Shown here: piece after piece, positions 43,643 to 52,561 of the stretch
How positions within the stretch are numbered: position 1 is the first letter of the stretch
How the letters are laid out: every line of letters begins with the position of its first letter
DNA from: Paenibacillus lutrae
GTDB lineage: Bacteria; Bacillota; Bacilli; Paenibacillales; NBRC-103111
DNA length: 64,000 nucleotides
NCBI RefSeq assembly: GCF_009757775.1
Contig: NZ_RHLK01000007.1
Location: forward strand, 188,869 to 252,868
Reading direction: 5' to 3'
Position numbers and translations under genes: made by a program
The notes under the pieces: model-generated
Told to the model about the DNA's origin: nothing
What the model saw: the letters and a program-made list of their open reading frames with translations, nothing else
Database searches by the model: none

Positions 43643-45742
43643 TTAACCTTTAGCAATGAACAACAATGCATCGGATCCATATAATACCTCATGATTGCGA
43701 TCTAGTTGAATATCTAGAGAAGCTGCTAATTTCTTAACTGTTTGAACGAGATTTTCACTATTTGCGGTTATACCAACTCTTTTTATATCCTTGTATCCTG
43801 CATCTACAAGTAAATTTGTGATGGCATGGCTGGATAGAATTTTCTTAAACGATTGCGTATTGAGTGAAAGTAGATCAATGATCATTTGCCCGCTGCATGG
43901 ATTCTTTATCAAGAACCGGATTTCTCCTCCGTTTGATAAAAGTTTTTTTATACGCAGCAGCAAATCACTATCGTCATATTCATCAAGCGGCCTGCATAGC
44001 AAAATATGATCAAATGTCATTCCTTCATACACACATGCCAGTTCAGCTGTTGTTTGGGCTAAAGTGTAATTATCGAGAATTTTATTAGATATATCCGGAA
44101 AATTAGTTAGCGTAGAGAAGTGATGAACCGTAACAGAGGTCCCTCTACTTTCCTTATATTGATTTGCTATCTGATAAGGTATCATTCCCAGACCCGGGTC
44201 CATACATAAAACATGAATCGGTTCGCTTGTCTTCAGTTCAAGATTTTTAAGTAAATTAGCACCGAAATCTTGAGAGTCATGCCATGCATCTACTTTGTTC
44301 TTTTGCTTGAATAACGCCCTGCTTATTTGAAGTGAATCATTTTCTCGCTGTGCCTTGCCCAAGGATATGCTCCCAAAATGATGACAGAATGTATCTTTCG
44401 CAAGTATAAGTTTATACCCTTGTAAACGAAGTTGTAATGAAAAGTCATCATCAGAAAACTCGGCATATTGATATAAGCGGTCCGGACAAAGACCCTTTCC
44501 GAATACTTCCATTGGGATTACATTTAAAAATGGACAGAGCCTTTCTCGTTCAAACCATTTACTTGGGTCAGAAACATTATAGTTGCGGGAAAATTGCTGC
44601 ATCTCTTCTATTGTTTGATAGGATACAGAAATATCCTGACCATTAGAAATGTTACTAGTTGTCGGTACAACTATCCCGATACTTGAATCTGAATCTAAAC
44701 AAGTAAGAAGATTTTCCAGCCAATTCTCTGTGACAATCACATCATTTGAAACGGTAGCAAGGACACGGCCTTCAGCCGCACGCAATCCGATCAGGTAGGC
44801 AAGTGTCGGGCCAGTATTCTTGTATAAATTAATAACTTTTTTATTATCATGCGGGACACTTTTAAAGTACTCTTTGGTTCCATCACTAGAACCGTCATTA
44901 ACTAAAATAAGTTCAAATTCTATTTCCTTGGTGTATTTTAGGATAGATTCAATGCACTGCTTGCTGTATTCCAGTTTGTTGTATGCAGGCACCAATATAG
45001 AAACCGGATATTTGAATTTGCCGGTCTGTAAAGACTGTTGCGCATATTGATTGGCATTTGCTTCCGCGAATGCTTTTTTGTAGTAGCTATCCATTTTGCC
45101 GGTGTCAGGAAAGATATATCCGAAGAAATAGATTTCTTCCCGTAATTCCTTTAACAAAGAGTACAAAGTAAACTCAACCAGTGTTGGTAAGTTCTCACCG
45201 CCATTAGGGCTAAAATCCGCCAAGCAATCTTCTAGGCAAAGTAAAACATTATCAAAAACATTTGGCATAAAACGTGAAGGCACTACGGTCTTTATTCTTG
45301 TCATTTCTTGACCATAAGCCTTCATTATATCTTGAACATTCTTGAGTATAGTCATACTGGCACTTGAATTATCCGTTTTTAGAGCTTTAATGGAAGTTTC
45401 CACTTCTATAATCACGTTATCCAATACATCAACGATTCTAATAATGAATTCTTCGTCATTCAGAGCATACAAATCCTTGTCGGCGCCATCTGACAGCAAC
45501 GTTCTGGAATAAGTAAGGTTTTCTTGAGCTTCTTCGTGATTAGGATCTAACTCAACGGCTCTAGTGAAACAAGATACGGCCACAGCCATCTCAGCCGCCT
45601 TATAACAAAGGACACCTTTTAAATTCCAAAAGTCCGCATTATGCTCATAATCCTTTTCATTAGATAAAATAAGGTTTAGAGCATCCTCTATAGCATTATT
45701 TTCAATATACTTTTCAATTTGTACTAATACATTATTGTTCAA
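43643..45742 (-). CDS. TPR - GT2 glycosyltransferase - methyltransferase-like fusion
   Basis: A 699-residue protein with TTG start at 45742 after AGGAG. N-terminal TPR residues (ADFWNLKGVLCYKAAEMAVA; AVELDPNHEEAQENL) are followed by a helical linker. The GT-A family 2 domain (about 245-480) has VSILVPAYNKLEYSKQCIES, ELILVNDGSSDGTKEYF and the DxD-like SNDVIVTENWLENL. The C-terminal 200 residues look like a degenerate SAM-methyltransferase fold (GMTFDHILLCRPLDEY; IKKLLSNGGEIRFLIKNP). First gene of the AT-rich glycan unit; likely adds a sugar to a surface glycan or protein. Confidence 0.9.
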   Translation of the reverse strand: MNNNVLVQIEKYIENNAIEDALNLILSNEKDYEHNADFWNLKGVLCYKAAEMAVAVSCFTRAVELDPNHEEAQENLTYSRTLLSDGADKDLYALNDEEFIIRIVDVLDNVIIEVETSIKALKTDNSSASMTILKNVQDIMKAYGQEMTRIKTVVPSRFMPNVFDNVLLCLEDCLADFSPNGGENLPTLVEFTLYSLLKELREEIYFFGYIFPDTGKMDSYYKKAFAEANANQYAQQSLQTGKFKYPVSILVPAYNKLEYSKQCIESILKYTKEIEFELILVNDGSSDGTKEYFKSVPHDNKKVINLYKNTGPTLAYLIGLRAAEGRVLATVSNDVIVTENWLENLLTCLDSDSSIGIVVPTTSNISNGQDISVSYQTIEEMQQFSRNYNVSDPSKWFERERLCPFLNVIPMEVFGKGLCPDRLYQYAEFSDDDFSLQLRLQGYKLILAKDTFCHHFGSISLGKAQRENDSLQISRALFKQKNKVDAWHDSQDFGANLLKNLELKTSEPIHVLCMDPGLGMIPYQIANQYKESRGTSVTVHHFSTLTNFPDISNKILDNYTLAQTTAELACVYEGMTFDHILLCRPLDEYDDSDLLLRIKKLLSNGGEIRFLIKNPCSGQMIIDLLSLNTQSFKKILSSHAITNLLVDAGYKDIKRVGITANSENLVQTVKKLAASLDIQLDRNHEVLYGSDALLFIAKG

Positions 45743-46154
45743 TATGATATCTCCTAGTCAAAGTTCCGCCAGTTTACGTGTTTACACAGAGACCCGGAAA
45801 CTTGTTATGTTAAATTTATCGGCTTTTACTCAGAACTTCTTTAATTCCATTGCTTATATCATTTCATTATGCCGAACAAATAAACTTATCTTTGACACTT
45901 TACGTTTACAAGCGTAAACCTCATGTTGACCGCGTCCTGTCATCCACTCACGGTCTGCGGCATCGGATTAAACAGGCTGACAGGGCTTGGAGGTGCTGGC
46001 TAATAACGAGCTTGAGCTTACGGACTCGGTTCTGCTTCGGGCCGGCCGGTAATACCGCTGTATTCTTACCAAGTCAGCTACTCTTGATTTAAGTCAATGA
46101 ACCTTCCTAATCCACCCATTACAATAAAATCAATATCGGATACTAGGAGGTTAT
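45743..46154. other. Intergenic region upstream of the glycan operon
   Basis: No gene is recognised. The left part is AT-rich and probably contains the promoter for the TTG-started glycosyltransferase gene; the right part (45920-46080) returns to higher GC, marking the edge of the AT-rich island. No repeats or tRNA suggesting an integration site were seen. Confidence 0.4.
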
Positions 46155-46600
46155 ATGATGGCTCCTTCAGGAAATGAGCTAACGGATCGAATATCCGCTC
46201 TGACTGCCGGCCTATCACTGATCATCATGACGCTTGCAGCACTTTTTTCGTACGGTTTTGTCCATGAAACCCTTGTTGTGAAGGGGGATGCCAGCCTCAC
46301 TTTTCATAACCTTGCATCATCACAAATACTTTTCAAAGCTGAAATCCTGGGTTGGATCATCATTCTGGTCTGTGACATTGTGGTCGCCTGGGCTTTCTAT
46401 ATCTTCCTGAAGCCTGTTAATCACAATCTTTCACTACTCGGTGCATGGCTCCGGTTGACTTATACACATTTCTTTCACAAGACAATGGGGCCATTACGAC
46501 CCTGCTTGAATTTATTTTTACTGTCCCGATGGTTGCAGGAGAACTGGGCTTAGGGTTATGGTTGCTGGCAAGAGGAGGAAAAGTATCTGCGGAGGTATAG
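46155..46600 (+). pseudogene. DUF4386 membrane protein with internal deletion/frameshift
   Basis: The frame opens with ELTDRISALTAGLSLIIMTL and AEILGWIIILVCDIVVAWAF, typical of DUF4386 (normally about 220 residues). It then goes out of frame near YTHFFHK (about 46470-46490). The C-terminal family sequence TVPMVAGELGLGLWLLARGG continues in another frame to a TAG at 46598-46600. About 80 central residues are missing, so this is a remnant. Confidence 0.78.
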
Positions 46601-46745
46601 TATCTATCTAGATCTTGGGTGGACTGAAACGCTTCTTGATTCTGCTTAATGACTCGGGGGTAATGCCGAGCACGAAATAACAGGCGGCGGGAACATCTCC
46701 TTGTCTATGGAGAACTGTTCCTTTGTTACTAAATCATCTGCCGGT

Positions 46746-47165
46746 CTATCCTTCACTGTTCAGTTTTTTATAAAGGTTGGCTAACTCGGCTCTCTCCTGC
46801 TCGTTCAATTTCTCAAATAAATTTCTGCGCAGCCTCTGCCCCTCCAGGCTTGCTCTTTTAAGGACCTCGGCACCTTGGTCGGTAATGCCCAAATAAATAA
46901 TCCGACGATCAGTCTCATCCGACATTCGGACAGCCAATTTTTTCTTTACAAGTTTTTCGGATAAATAACTGAGCGTAGGCGGGGTAAGTCCTAATATTTT
47001 CGCAATGTCCGAAGGCCGGCTTTTTCCGTTCTGCTTGAGGTGACCAAGCACAAGAACATGAGAGACGCCAAGGTCCTCATTGAAAGTTTTGTTCCACTGG
47101 ACGATCAATTTATTCGTAAACTTATCCATGTTATGTATGAGTTCAAAAACAGTCTGTTCTTCCAC
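46746..47165 (-). CDS. MarR-family transcriptional regulator of the SDR/MFS cluster
   Basis: A 139-residue MarR protein: GKSRPSDIAKILGLTPPTLS and wing AVRMSDETDRRIIYLGITDQ. It lies downstream of the SDR-SDR-MFS genes but a terminator (47192-47230) separates it. An inverted repeat upstream of the MFS gene (50196-50228) may be its operator. The inducer is unknown. Confidence 0.92.
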   Translation of the reverse strand: MEEQTVFELIHNMDKFTNKLIVQWNKTFNEDLGVSHVLVLGHLKQNGKSRPSDIAKILGLTPPTLSYLSEKLVKKKLAVRMSDETDRRIIYLGITDQGAEVLKRASLEGQRLRRNLFEKLNEQERAELANLYKKLNSEG

Positions 47166-47191
47166 AATATCTCAATCCTCCTTGCTCCTTA

Positions 47192-47230
47192 AAAATAAAA
47201 CGACAGCCCCTAATTAAATTAAGGGCTGTC
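47192..47230 (-). terminator. Terminator between SDR operon and marR gene
   Basis: On the minus strand GACAGCCC pairs with GGGCTGTC around an AT-rich loop and is followed by GTTTTATTTTT. It ends the MFS-SDR-SDR transcript 14 bp after the last stop. Confidence 0.8.
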
Positions 47231-47243
47231 ATAATCTTACACG

Positions 47244-47978
47244 CTATTGAGCTGAGAATCCACCGTCAATCACTAACTCAGATCCTGTAATATACGAAGA
47301 GTCATCCGATGCCAGGAACAGCGCCGCTTGGGCAATGTCGTTGGGCTGGCCCAGACGCTGCAGAGGAGTAGCCTGGATCAGTTGGCCCAGCAGTTCCTTC
47401 GATGTGCTTAAAGTCTGGGTCATTGGTGTTTCAATGATTCCCGGGAACAGGGCATTTACCCGAACGCCTTGACGACCGAAGTTTGTTGCAGCCGCTTTGG
47501 ATAATGCACGTACCGCACCTTTGGAAGCGGAGTAGTGATTAAAGCCTTGACCGATTAAAGCAGTGTACGAAGAAATGTTAATAATGGAGCCTTGCTTGTT
47601 AGCTGCCATATAGGGAGCGACATGCTTAATGCCCGCGAAAGGACCGAAGCCGTTAATGGTGAGCATTTTCTGCCAGTCTTCTGCATTAATTTCCTTGAAT
47701 GGTTTCTCGGAAGATATTCCTGCGTTATTGACCAGAATATCGATTTTGCCGAAACGTTCGTTAACTTCCTGTGCAAGCGCCGCCCAATCTTCATCAGAGG
47801 CAACATTCAGCTTCATTCCGTGTACATTCTGTTTCTGACTGGCTTTCTCAAGCGCTGCCTCATTAATATCCGCCGCAATAACGATGGCGCCTTCCTGCGC
47901 GAAGAGATCCACCATTTTTTCACCGATACCTGAAGCCCCGCCTGTAATGATCGCTACTTTATTATCTAATCTTCCCAT
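47244..47978 (-). CDS. Short-chain dehydrogenase/reductase (3-oxoacyl-ACP reductase-like)
   Basis: A 244-residue classical SDR. NAD(P) motif GGASGIGEKMVDLF, NNAG motif LVNNAGISSEKPF, catalytic Ser-Tyr-Lys in INISSYTAL...HYSASKGAVRALS, and PGIIETPMTQTL. The Asp in ADINEAALEK after the second strand favours NAD(H). Starts 12 bp after the second SDR. Substrate unknown; probably an alcohol or keto intermediate imported by the MFS protein. Confidence 0.93.
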   Translation of the reverse strand: MGRLDNKVAIITGGASGIGEKMVDLFAQEGAIVIAADINEAALEKASQKQNVHGMKLNVASDEDWAALAQEVNERFGKIDILVNNAGISSEKPFKEINAEDWQKMLTINGFGPFAGIKHVAPYMAANKQGSIINISSYTALIGQGFNHYSASKGAVRALSKAAATNFGRQGVRVNALFPGIIETPMTQTLSTSKELLGQLIQATPLQRLGQPNDIAQAALFLASDDSSYITGSELVIDGGFSAQ

Positions 47979-47989
47979 TTTACATTCTC

Positions 47990-48778
47990 CTAACGTAATT
48001 TGATTGAACCGCCATCCACCATTATGGTTTGCCCAGTTATATAATTTGAATCATCGCTTGCCAAAAATAAAGCGACATGACCGATATCCTGTTCCGGATC
48101 ACCTAGACGGCGAAGCGGAATTCGGCCTATCATGGCATCATATAAATCTGGAGCACTGTCCCGCCATTGTTCCACGCCCGGTGTTAATGCGATTGGTGAG
48201 ATCAGGTTGACATTAATGCCATCCGGACCCCATTCATTCGCAGCAACGCGGGAAATGGCACGTATCGCTTCCTTGGCTGCCGCGTATGACGTTTGGGTAA
48301 CTTGTCCTTCCAGACCGGCTCCCGATGCAAAGTTGATTACCTTACCCCGCGATTTCTTCAGTTCAGGGTAAGCCGCCTGCATAAAATGAAAGGTTGGATA
48401 GAAGCCTGTTCCGAAAGATAAATCCAACAGATCCTGCGTCGTATCCACAAAAGAAGCCTGTCTGGATGCATGTGCATTATTAACGAGAATGTCCAGCTTG
48501 CCGAATGTTTTAGTAACTTCCGCAACAATTTCATACACATTTTCTTGGACGGAGATATCTCTGATAAACAGGCTGCCCTCTGTGTATTGATTGACTTCGG
48601 CAAGTGTTTCTTTCCCTTTCTGCTCATTCACATCGACAATGGCGATATGCGCTCCCTCTTTAGCCATTGCAAGGGCAATACCACGGCCAATTCCCGAAGC
48701 GCTGCCGGTTATAATCGCAACTTTACCTTTTAATCTCATTTGCGACAGCCTCATTTCCTCGAATTTGATTAATTCCAC
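47990..48778 (-). CDS. Short-chain dehydrogenase/reductase
   Basis: A 262-residue SDR with TGSASGIGRGIALAMAKEGA, LVNNAHASRQASFVD (NNAH in place of NNAG) and catalytic VINFASGAGL...TSYAAAKEAIRAIS. DVNEQKGKETL indicates NAD(H). The N-terminal start is uncertain among three ATGs (48778, 48754, 48739); the third, MRLKGKVAIITG, is closest to the usual family start. It overlaps the MFS gene end by 10 bp at its longest form. Pairs with the other SDR, likely consecutive steps or stereospecific partners. Confidence 0.92.
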   Translation of the reverse strand: MELIKFEEMRLSQMRLKGKVAIITGSASGIGRGIALAMAKEGAHIAIVDVNEQKGKETLAEVNQYTEGSLFIRDISVQENVYEIVAEVTKTFGKLDILVNNAHASRQASFVDTTQDLLDLSFGTGFYPTFHFMQAAYPELKKSRGKVINFASGAGLEGQVTQTSYAAAKEAIRAISRVAANEWGPDGINVNLISPIALTPGVEQWRDSAPDLYDAMIGRIPLRRLGDPEQDIGHVALFLASDDSNYITGQTIMVDGGSIKLR

Positions 48779-50034
48779 AAACCCGCTTGTTCCAGCTTCT
48801 TCTTCCCGTTAAAGGCAATGCCTACACAAACGATATTAATGATCAGCATGACAATGATGGCATACAGCACAGGGGTATAGCTTCCTGTAATATCGAACAC
48901 AAACCCGTAAGCGGGCAGAGCCACGACCGATGATATCGCCAATCCCAGGGAAGCATTCGAATAAATCTGGCTGTATTCCTTATTGCCGAACAAGCTCGAT
49001 GTAAGAGCCGGCCCTAATGTTCCGATGGAGGCAGAAACAAGGCCGAACAGTCCGACAGCTACCGTGATGAGAAGCGTGCTTGATGCCGAGAACAACAACA
49101 GGCTCATCGCTACCACGCCGAGCATCATGACCAGGAACGTTGTATTCTTGGTGCCGAATTTATCGCTGGCATATCCGATCACCAAGGAGCCAATCAGCAC
49201 ACCGATCATATTGGTCGCCATGACATTACCTGCGAAGGATACATCGAATCCTTTGTTCATCAGATAAGTCGGGATGTGCATCGAAAAGCTCGCCGCAGAT
49301 GTGATCAGGAAGAAGAAGGTAATGAGCGCATAGAAAGCGGAGGATTTTCTGGCAACAGCCAGTGCTACCCCTTTATTATCCCCTTCCTCCGTTACCGTTC
49401 CACCTTGGTCGCCTGCAGCTCCCGCTCCGTAGGGAAGCGTTTTCTTTTCTTGAGGTGACTTCCTGATCAACAACAGGATGATGGGAACGACAATTATAAT
49501 TACCGTAACGCCAACAATAATATAGGAGGTTCTCCATCCTTGATTGGCGATCAGATTGCCGATAACCGGCTGGGATATGGCACCAATCGCGCCGCCTGCG
49601 GCTCCCATAATTCCAAGCGCCAGACCTTTACTCTTTTTGAACCATTGATTGACTAATACAGGACCCGCTATTACGGTAATAAACACTCCGCCCACAGCCA
49701 GTGGAATAGCAAGAACGTACCAGCCCCATACCGAACTCATCAAACCAAACAAAGCAAATGCTCCGGCTTGCAGAATGATTGCGGCGATTAGAATCAACCG
49801 GGTATCATACTTCGCCATGAGTTTTCCGCCAATCGGCAAAAAGACCATGGTAACGATGGCCGAGACACTAAAATAGAGGGATAAGCTTCCTATTCCGACC
49901 CCCAGGTCGGTTGACACTTGTTTTAGGAAAAGACCCGCAGAGTTGTTCAAACTGCCTTTTCCAAGGCCGACCATAATACACAGCCCCAGCAAAATCCACC
50001 AGGCATAGTGAATTTTCCTTTTGTTTTGGTTCAT
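48769..50034 (-). CDS. MFS transporter (oxalate/formate antiporter-like)
   Basis: A 421-residue major facilitator with 12 helices. MNQNKRKIHYAWWILLGLCI is the start typical of OFA/monocarboxylate transporters, with AKYDTRLILIAAIILQAGAF and GYASDKFGTKNTTFLVMMLG as loop motifs. It is first in the unit with two SDRs, suggesting uptake of an organic acid or alcohol that they oxidise. The 630-bp upstream gap carries an inverted repeat that may bind the MarR regulator. Confidence 0.93.
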   Translation of the reverse strand: MNQNKRKIHYAWWILLGLCIMVGLGKGSLNNSAGLFLKQVSTDLGVGIGSLSLYFSVSAIVTMVFLPIGGKLMAKYDTRLILIAAIILQAGAFALFGLMSSVWGWYVLAIPLAVGGVFITVIAGPVLVNQWFKKSKGLALGIMGAAGGAIGAISQPVIGNLIANQGWRTSYIIVGVTVIIIVVPIILLLIRKSPQEKKTLPYGAGAAGDQGGTVTEEGDNKGVALAVARKSSAFYALITFFFLITSAASFSMHIPTYLMNKGFDVSFAGNVMATNMIGVLIGSLVIGYASDKFGTKNTTFLVMMLGVVAMSLLLFSASSTLLITVAVGLFGLVSASIGTLGPALTSSLFGNKEYSQIYSNASLGLAISSVVALPAYGFVFDITGSYTPVLYAIIVMLIINIVCVGIAFNGKKKLEQAGLWN

Positions 50035-50668
50035 AACGTTTTTCGCTCCTCACTCTTTCATGTCCGGTGCAGATCTTAACTCTTATCGCACTGTACCAAT
50101 GAATGGCCCAGTACTACCCATGCTGATCATTCTCTCCAATATTCGAGGCTCCTTTCCTGAGAAACTGAATGATACACGCAAAAAAATGTTCACATAATAT
50201 TTAGATATCGAAATATTATACGTCTAAATAGTATCAAAGAATTTATTTTAGTGCAATGGAGAACATGAATTGCTAAAATTCACTCAATTCAAGTTATTGT
50301 CGTTTGTTTCCGGCACCGTAAGCGGAACGCCAAAGAAGAGGGGTGCACACTCTCCCCTCTTCTTCACATACTTATTAGCACTAGCTTTGGATGCATAACA
50401 TTAAAGGAAGGTTAACTTAAGTCTACCCCTTTCCATCCTTTATAATACGGATCATCGTAACATCTGTGAGGCGAAATGAAGGCACCTTTAATGGAGTGCC
50501 TGTATGTGGTAAGTCCATGACCCGCGTCGTGGCGGTGATGTTGCAATGGATGGGAATGGAGATCGATTCCTGGTAAAGCATACAACAAGAAAATCCAGTA
50601 AAAAACTGGCTAATTACCTGTGATATACTATGTACAAAAATACTATCGACCGTGATGAAGGGGTTATT
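50035..50668. other. 634-bp divergent intergenic region
   Basis: No gene is seen. It holds the inverted repeats at 50196-50228, an imperfect terminator-like hairpin GAAGAGGGG/CCCCTCTTC at 50335-50362, and a small stem AGGCAC/GTGCCT near 50475-50500. The plus-strand start of the AraC-type gene is supported by AAGGGG at 50659. Confidence 0.45.
50196..50228. promoter_or_regulatory. Nested inverted repeats upstream of MFS gene
   Basis: AATATTT-AGATATCG-AAATATT (50196-50217) has perfect 7-bp arms, and TTTAGA (50200-50205) is inverted as TCTAAA (50223-50228). They lie about 165-190 bp upstream of the MFS start and are candidate operators for the MarR regulator of the cluster. Confidence 0.45.
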
Positions 50669-51538
50669 ATGGACCATCATAGAATAATTGAACAAGCATT
50701 GATTCATATCGAAGAGAATTTAGAACAGTCTTTATCCGTGGCATCCGTTGCTCTTAATTTCAATATGTCTAAGTATTATTTTCACAGGCTCTTTTCCGCC
50801 ATGATGGGCTGTTCTTTAAACCAGTATATTCTATCTAGAAGACTCAATGCTTCATTGTCATTTATCTACGATGATAATAGGTCGCTAACCGACATTGCCT
50901 ATCAATTAAACTTTGGCACGCAAGCCTCATTCACCCGGGCTTTCAAACAACATTACGGAGTACCTCCACGTTCTCTAAGAACAGGACCCAAGATAGTCTC
51001 TCCGACTCCAATACCTACAGTAGTTAAAAGGCCATTCAAGAATATAAACGGCGATATTGTCACCGATTTTACCCTAACCGAGTTCAAGGAGACCCGAATA
51101 AGCGGGATTGCCTTTGAAGTCGATCTAGCCTCAGATGATTACAAGAAGAAAATTCGCTCTCATTCACAAATGCTATTGGATCATATTGATGAAACCATTC
51201 AAGGTACATGCTTTGTGATTTATTCAAACTGTCAACCGGATTCAACACGATTCAAGGTTCTGTTCGGAATCCCAAGTGACCTTCAAATTCATAAACCCTT
51301 TTATTTCACGGTTGATGTACCGACGATTTTTTGTGCCAAGTTTAACTATTTGGGTGACCTGCTTGATATTGGAGATGTTCTTAAAACAGATTACGCAAGA
51401 TTCCTTAAGATTTCCAAGCAGGAGACCGGACAATCGGATATCGAACTTATTCAGGTTTTTGATGACGTCCACAATCTGGATTCAAGTTACCATATCTATG
51501 CACCTGTCAAGAAGCTCCCTGACGATTTGGAAATTTAA
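50669..51538 (+). CDS. AraC-family regulator with GyrI-like effector domain
   Basis: About 289 residues from the ATG at 50669, chosen because AAGGGG is 6 bases upstream. The N-terminal two-HTH domain contains LEQSLSVASVALNFNMSKYY and SLTDIAYQLNFGTQASFTRA. The C-terminal part (about 125-289) is a GyrI-like small-molecule-binding domain (TEFKETRISGIAFEVDLA; GTCFVIYSNCQPDSTRFKVL). The Rob/SoxS-with-GyrI type often controls multidrug responses. No obvious target is adjacent on the same strand. Confidence 0.92.
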   Translation: MDHHRIIEQALIHIEENLEQSLSVASVALNFNMSKYYFHRLFSAMMGCSLNQYILSRRLNASLSFIYDDNRSLTDIAYQLNFGTQASFTRAFKQHYGVPPRSLRTGPKIVSPTPIPTVVKRPFKNINGDIVTDFTLTEFKETRISGIAFEVDLASDDYKKKIRSHSQMLLDHIDETIQGTCFVIYSNCQPDSTRFKVLFGIPSDLQIHKPFYFTVDVPTIFCAKFNYLGDLLDIGDVLKTDYARFLKISKQETGQSDIELIQVFDDVHNLDSSYHIYAPVKKLPDDLEI

Positions 51539-51619
51539 CAGGATGCAGAGCAGCAAATCGCCAGAAGATCTATTCAATTCATCCATATGCGCAAGGTCTA
51601 AGACCTGTCCTGCCGAAAC

Positions 51620-52276
51620 CTACCTGCGTTCCGACCAAAGAAAATATCCAAGCCATATGAGGGCTAATCCCATAGGTATCGCCAATGCCCGATCAATCGG
51701 GTGAGGAATGATTGCAGAAGCAAGAGTCACTACAGCAGCGAAGGCCAGAAGAATTGCCGCCAGGCGAGGCAAGACTCCGGCACGAAATGTGGCGATACCT
51801 AGCAACAGCCCTCCCAGCATATACAACACTCCTGCAATCGGCGCTAATATAGGAAAAATCCCCAGATTAACCTCGCTAACTGTACCTCCAAAGAGACCCA
51901 CCATTCCCTCCACCAGCTTCGCAGCATCACTCGTCAACAGCGGCAAAACAAAAGCCTCGATGAAACTAAATACAATAGAGATTAGCCAGAACAGATTAAA
52001 CAAAAGAAAGCCGACCAAGCCAAGCCACCCGGCTTCTTTCGCTTGCCTTATATAGACTCCCGTAATTCCGATCAGGCTAAAGAGCGACATAACCATAGTC
52101 AGACATGCAACCACTACCCAGAAGTCTGTGTTCACAGAAGAGATGTGGTCTATCGGGTGGATAAACTGAATGACCACATATAAAATACCTGCAATTATGG
52201 CCATAACACCCGCCCACCGGATGAGAATATTTACTGTTATTTTTGACTCACTTACCTTTTTATGCTCGATGTCCAC
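51620..52276 (-). CDS. Multi-pass membrane protein of unknown function
   Basis: A 218-residue protein with about six hydrophobic helices (NILIRWAGVMAIIAGILYVV; WLGLVGFLLFNLFWLISIVF; ALAIPMGLALIWLGYFLW). It resembles DUF4386-like membrane proteins in size and in the PILAPIAGVLYMLGGLLLGI segment, but no signature is decisive. The TTG or ATG start at 52276 follows GGAGGAATC. It stands alone and convergent with the AraC-type gene. Confidence 0.78.
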   Translation of the reverse strand: MDIEHKKVSESKITVNILIRWAGVMAIIAGILYVVIQFIHPIDHISSVNTDFWVVVACLTMVMSLFSLIGITGVYIRQAKEAGWLGLVGFLLFNLFWLISIVFSFIEAFVLPLLTSDAAKLVEGMVGLFGGTVSEVNLGIFPILAPIAGVLYMLGGLLLGIATFRAGVLPRLAAILLAFAAVVTLASAIIPHPIDRALAIPMGLALIWLGYFLWSERR

Positions 52277-52500
52277 ATTGATTCCTCCATTTTTAAGAAT
52301 AAATTAAATGATCGCCAAGGTTTTTCTTGTCATTACAGATTCGTGACTCCAACCATCCAGTGAGATTATTTCGAAAATCATCTTGCTCACCATACTCCTT
52401 TCTGCCTCTGTTTTGATGAGTATAACTTAACAAATATATCCTCCCATTACTTTTCAGATCTTGCTGTAACTAGCCAAGAGACCGTAAAGATCCTAAAAAC

Positions 52501-52530
52501 AAAAAAAGGCGCCTCTTCGCAGAGGGCCTT
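52501..52530 (-). terminator. Terminator of the carH gene / crt region
   Basis: On the minus strand AAGGC-CCTCT pairs with AGAGG-GCCTT around a GCGA loop (one bulge) and is followed by TTTTTTTGTTTTTAGG, 32 bp past the carH stop. Confidence 0.85.
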
Positions 52531-52561
52531 GATCCCTTCAAAAAGGGCCAACCATTGTCAC

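Noticed and set aside
45735-46092. Two short plus-strand frames upstream of the DUF4386 remnant
   Set aside because: Antisense to the promoter region of the glycan operon, no ribosome sites and no family resemblance.
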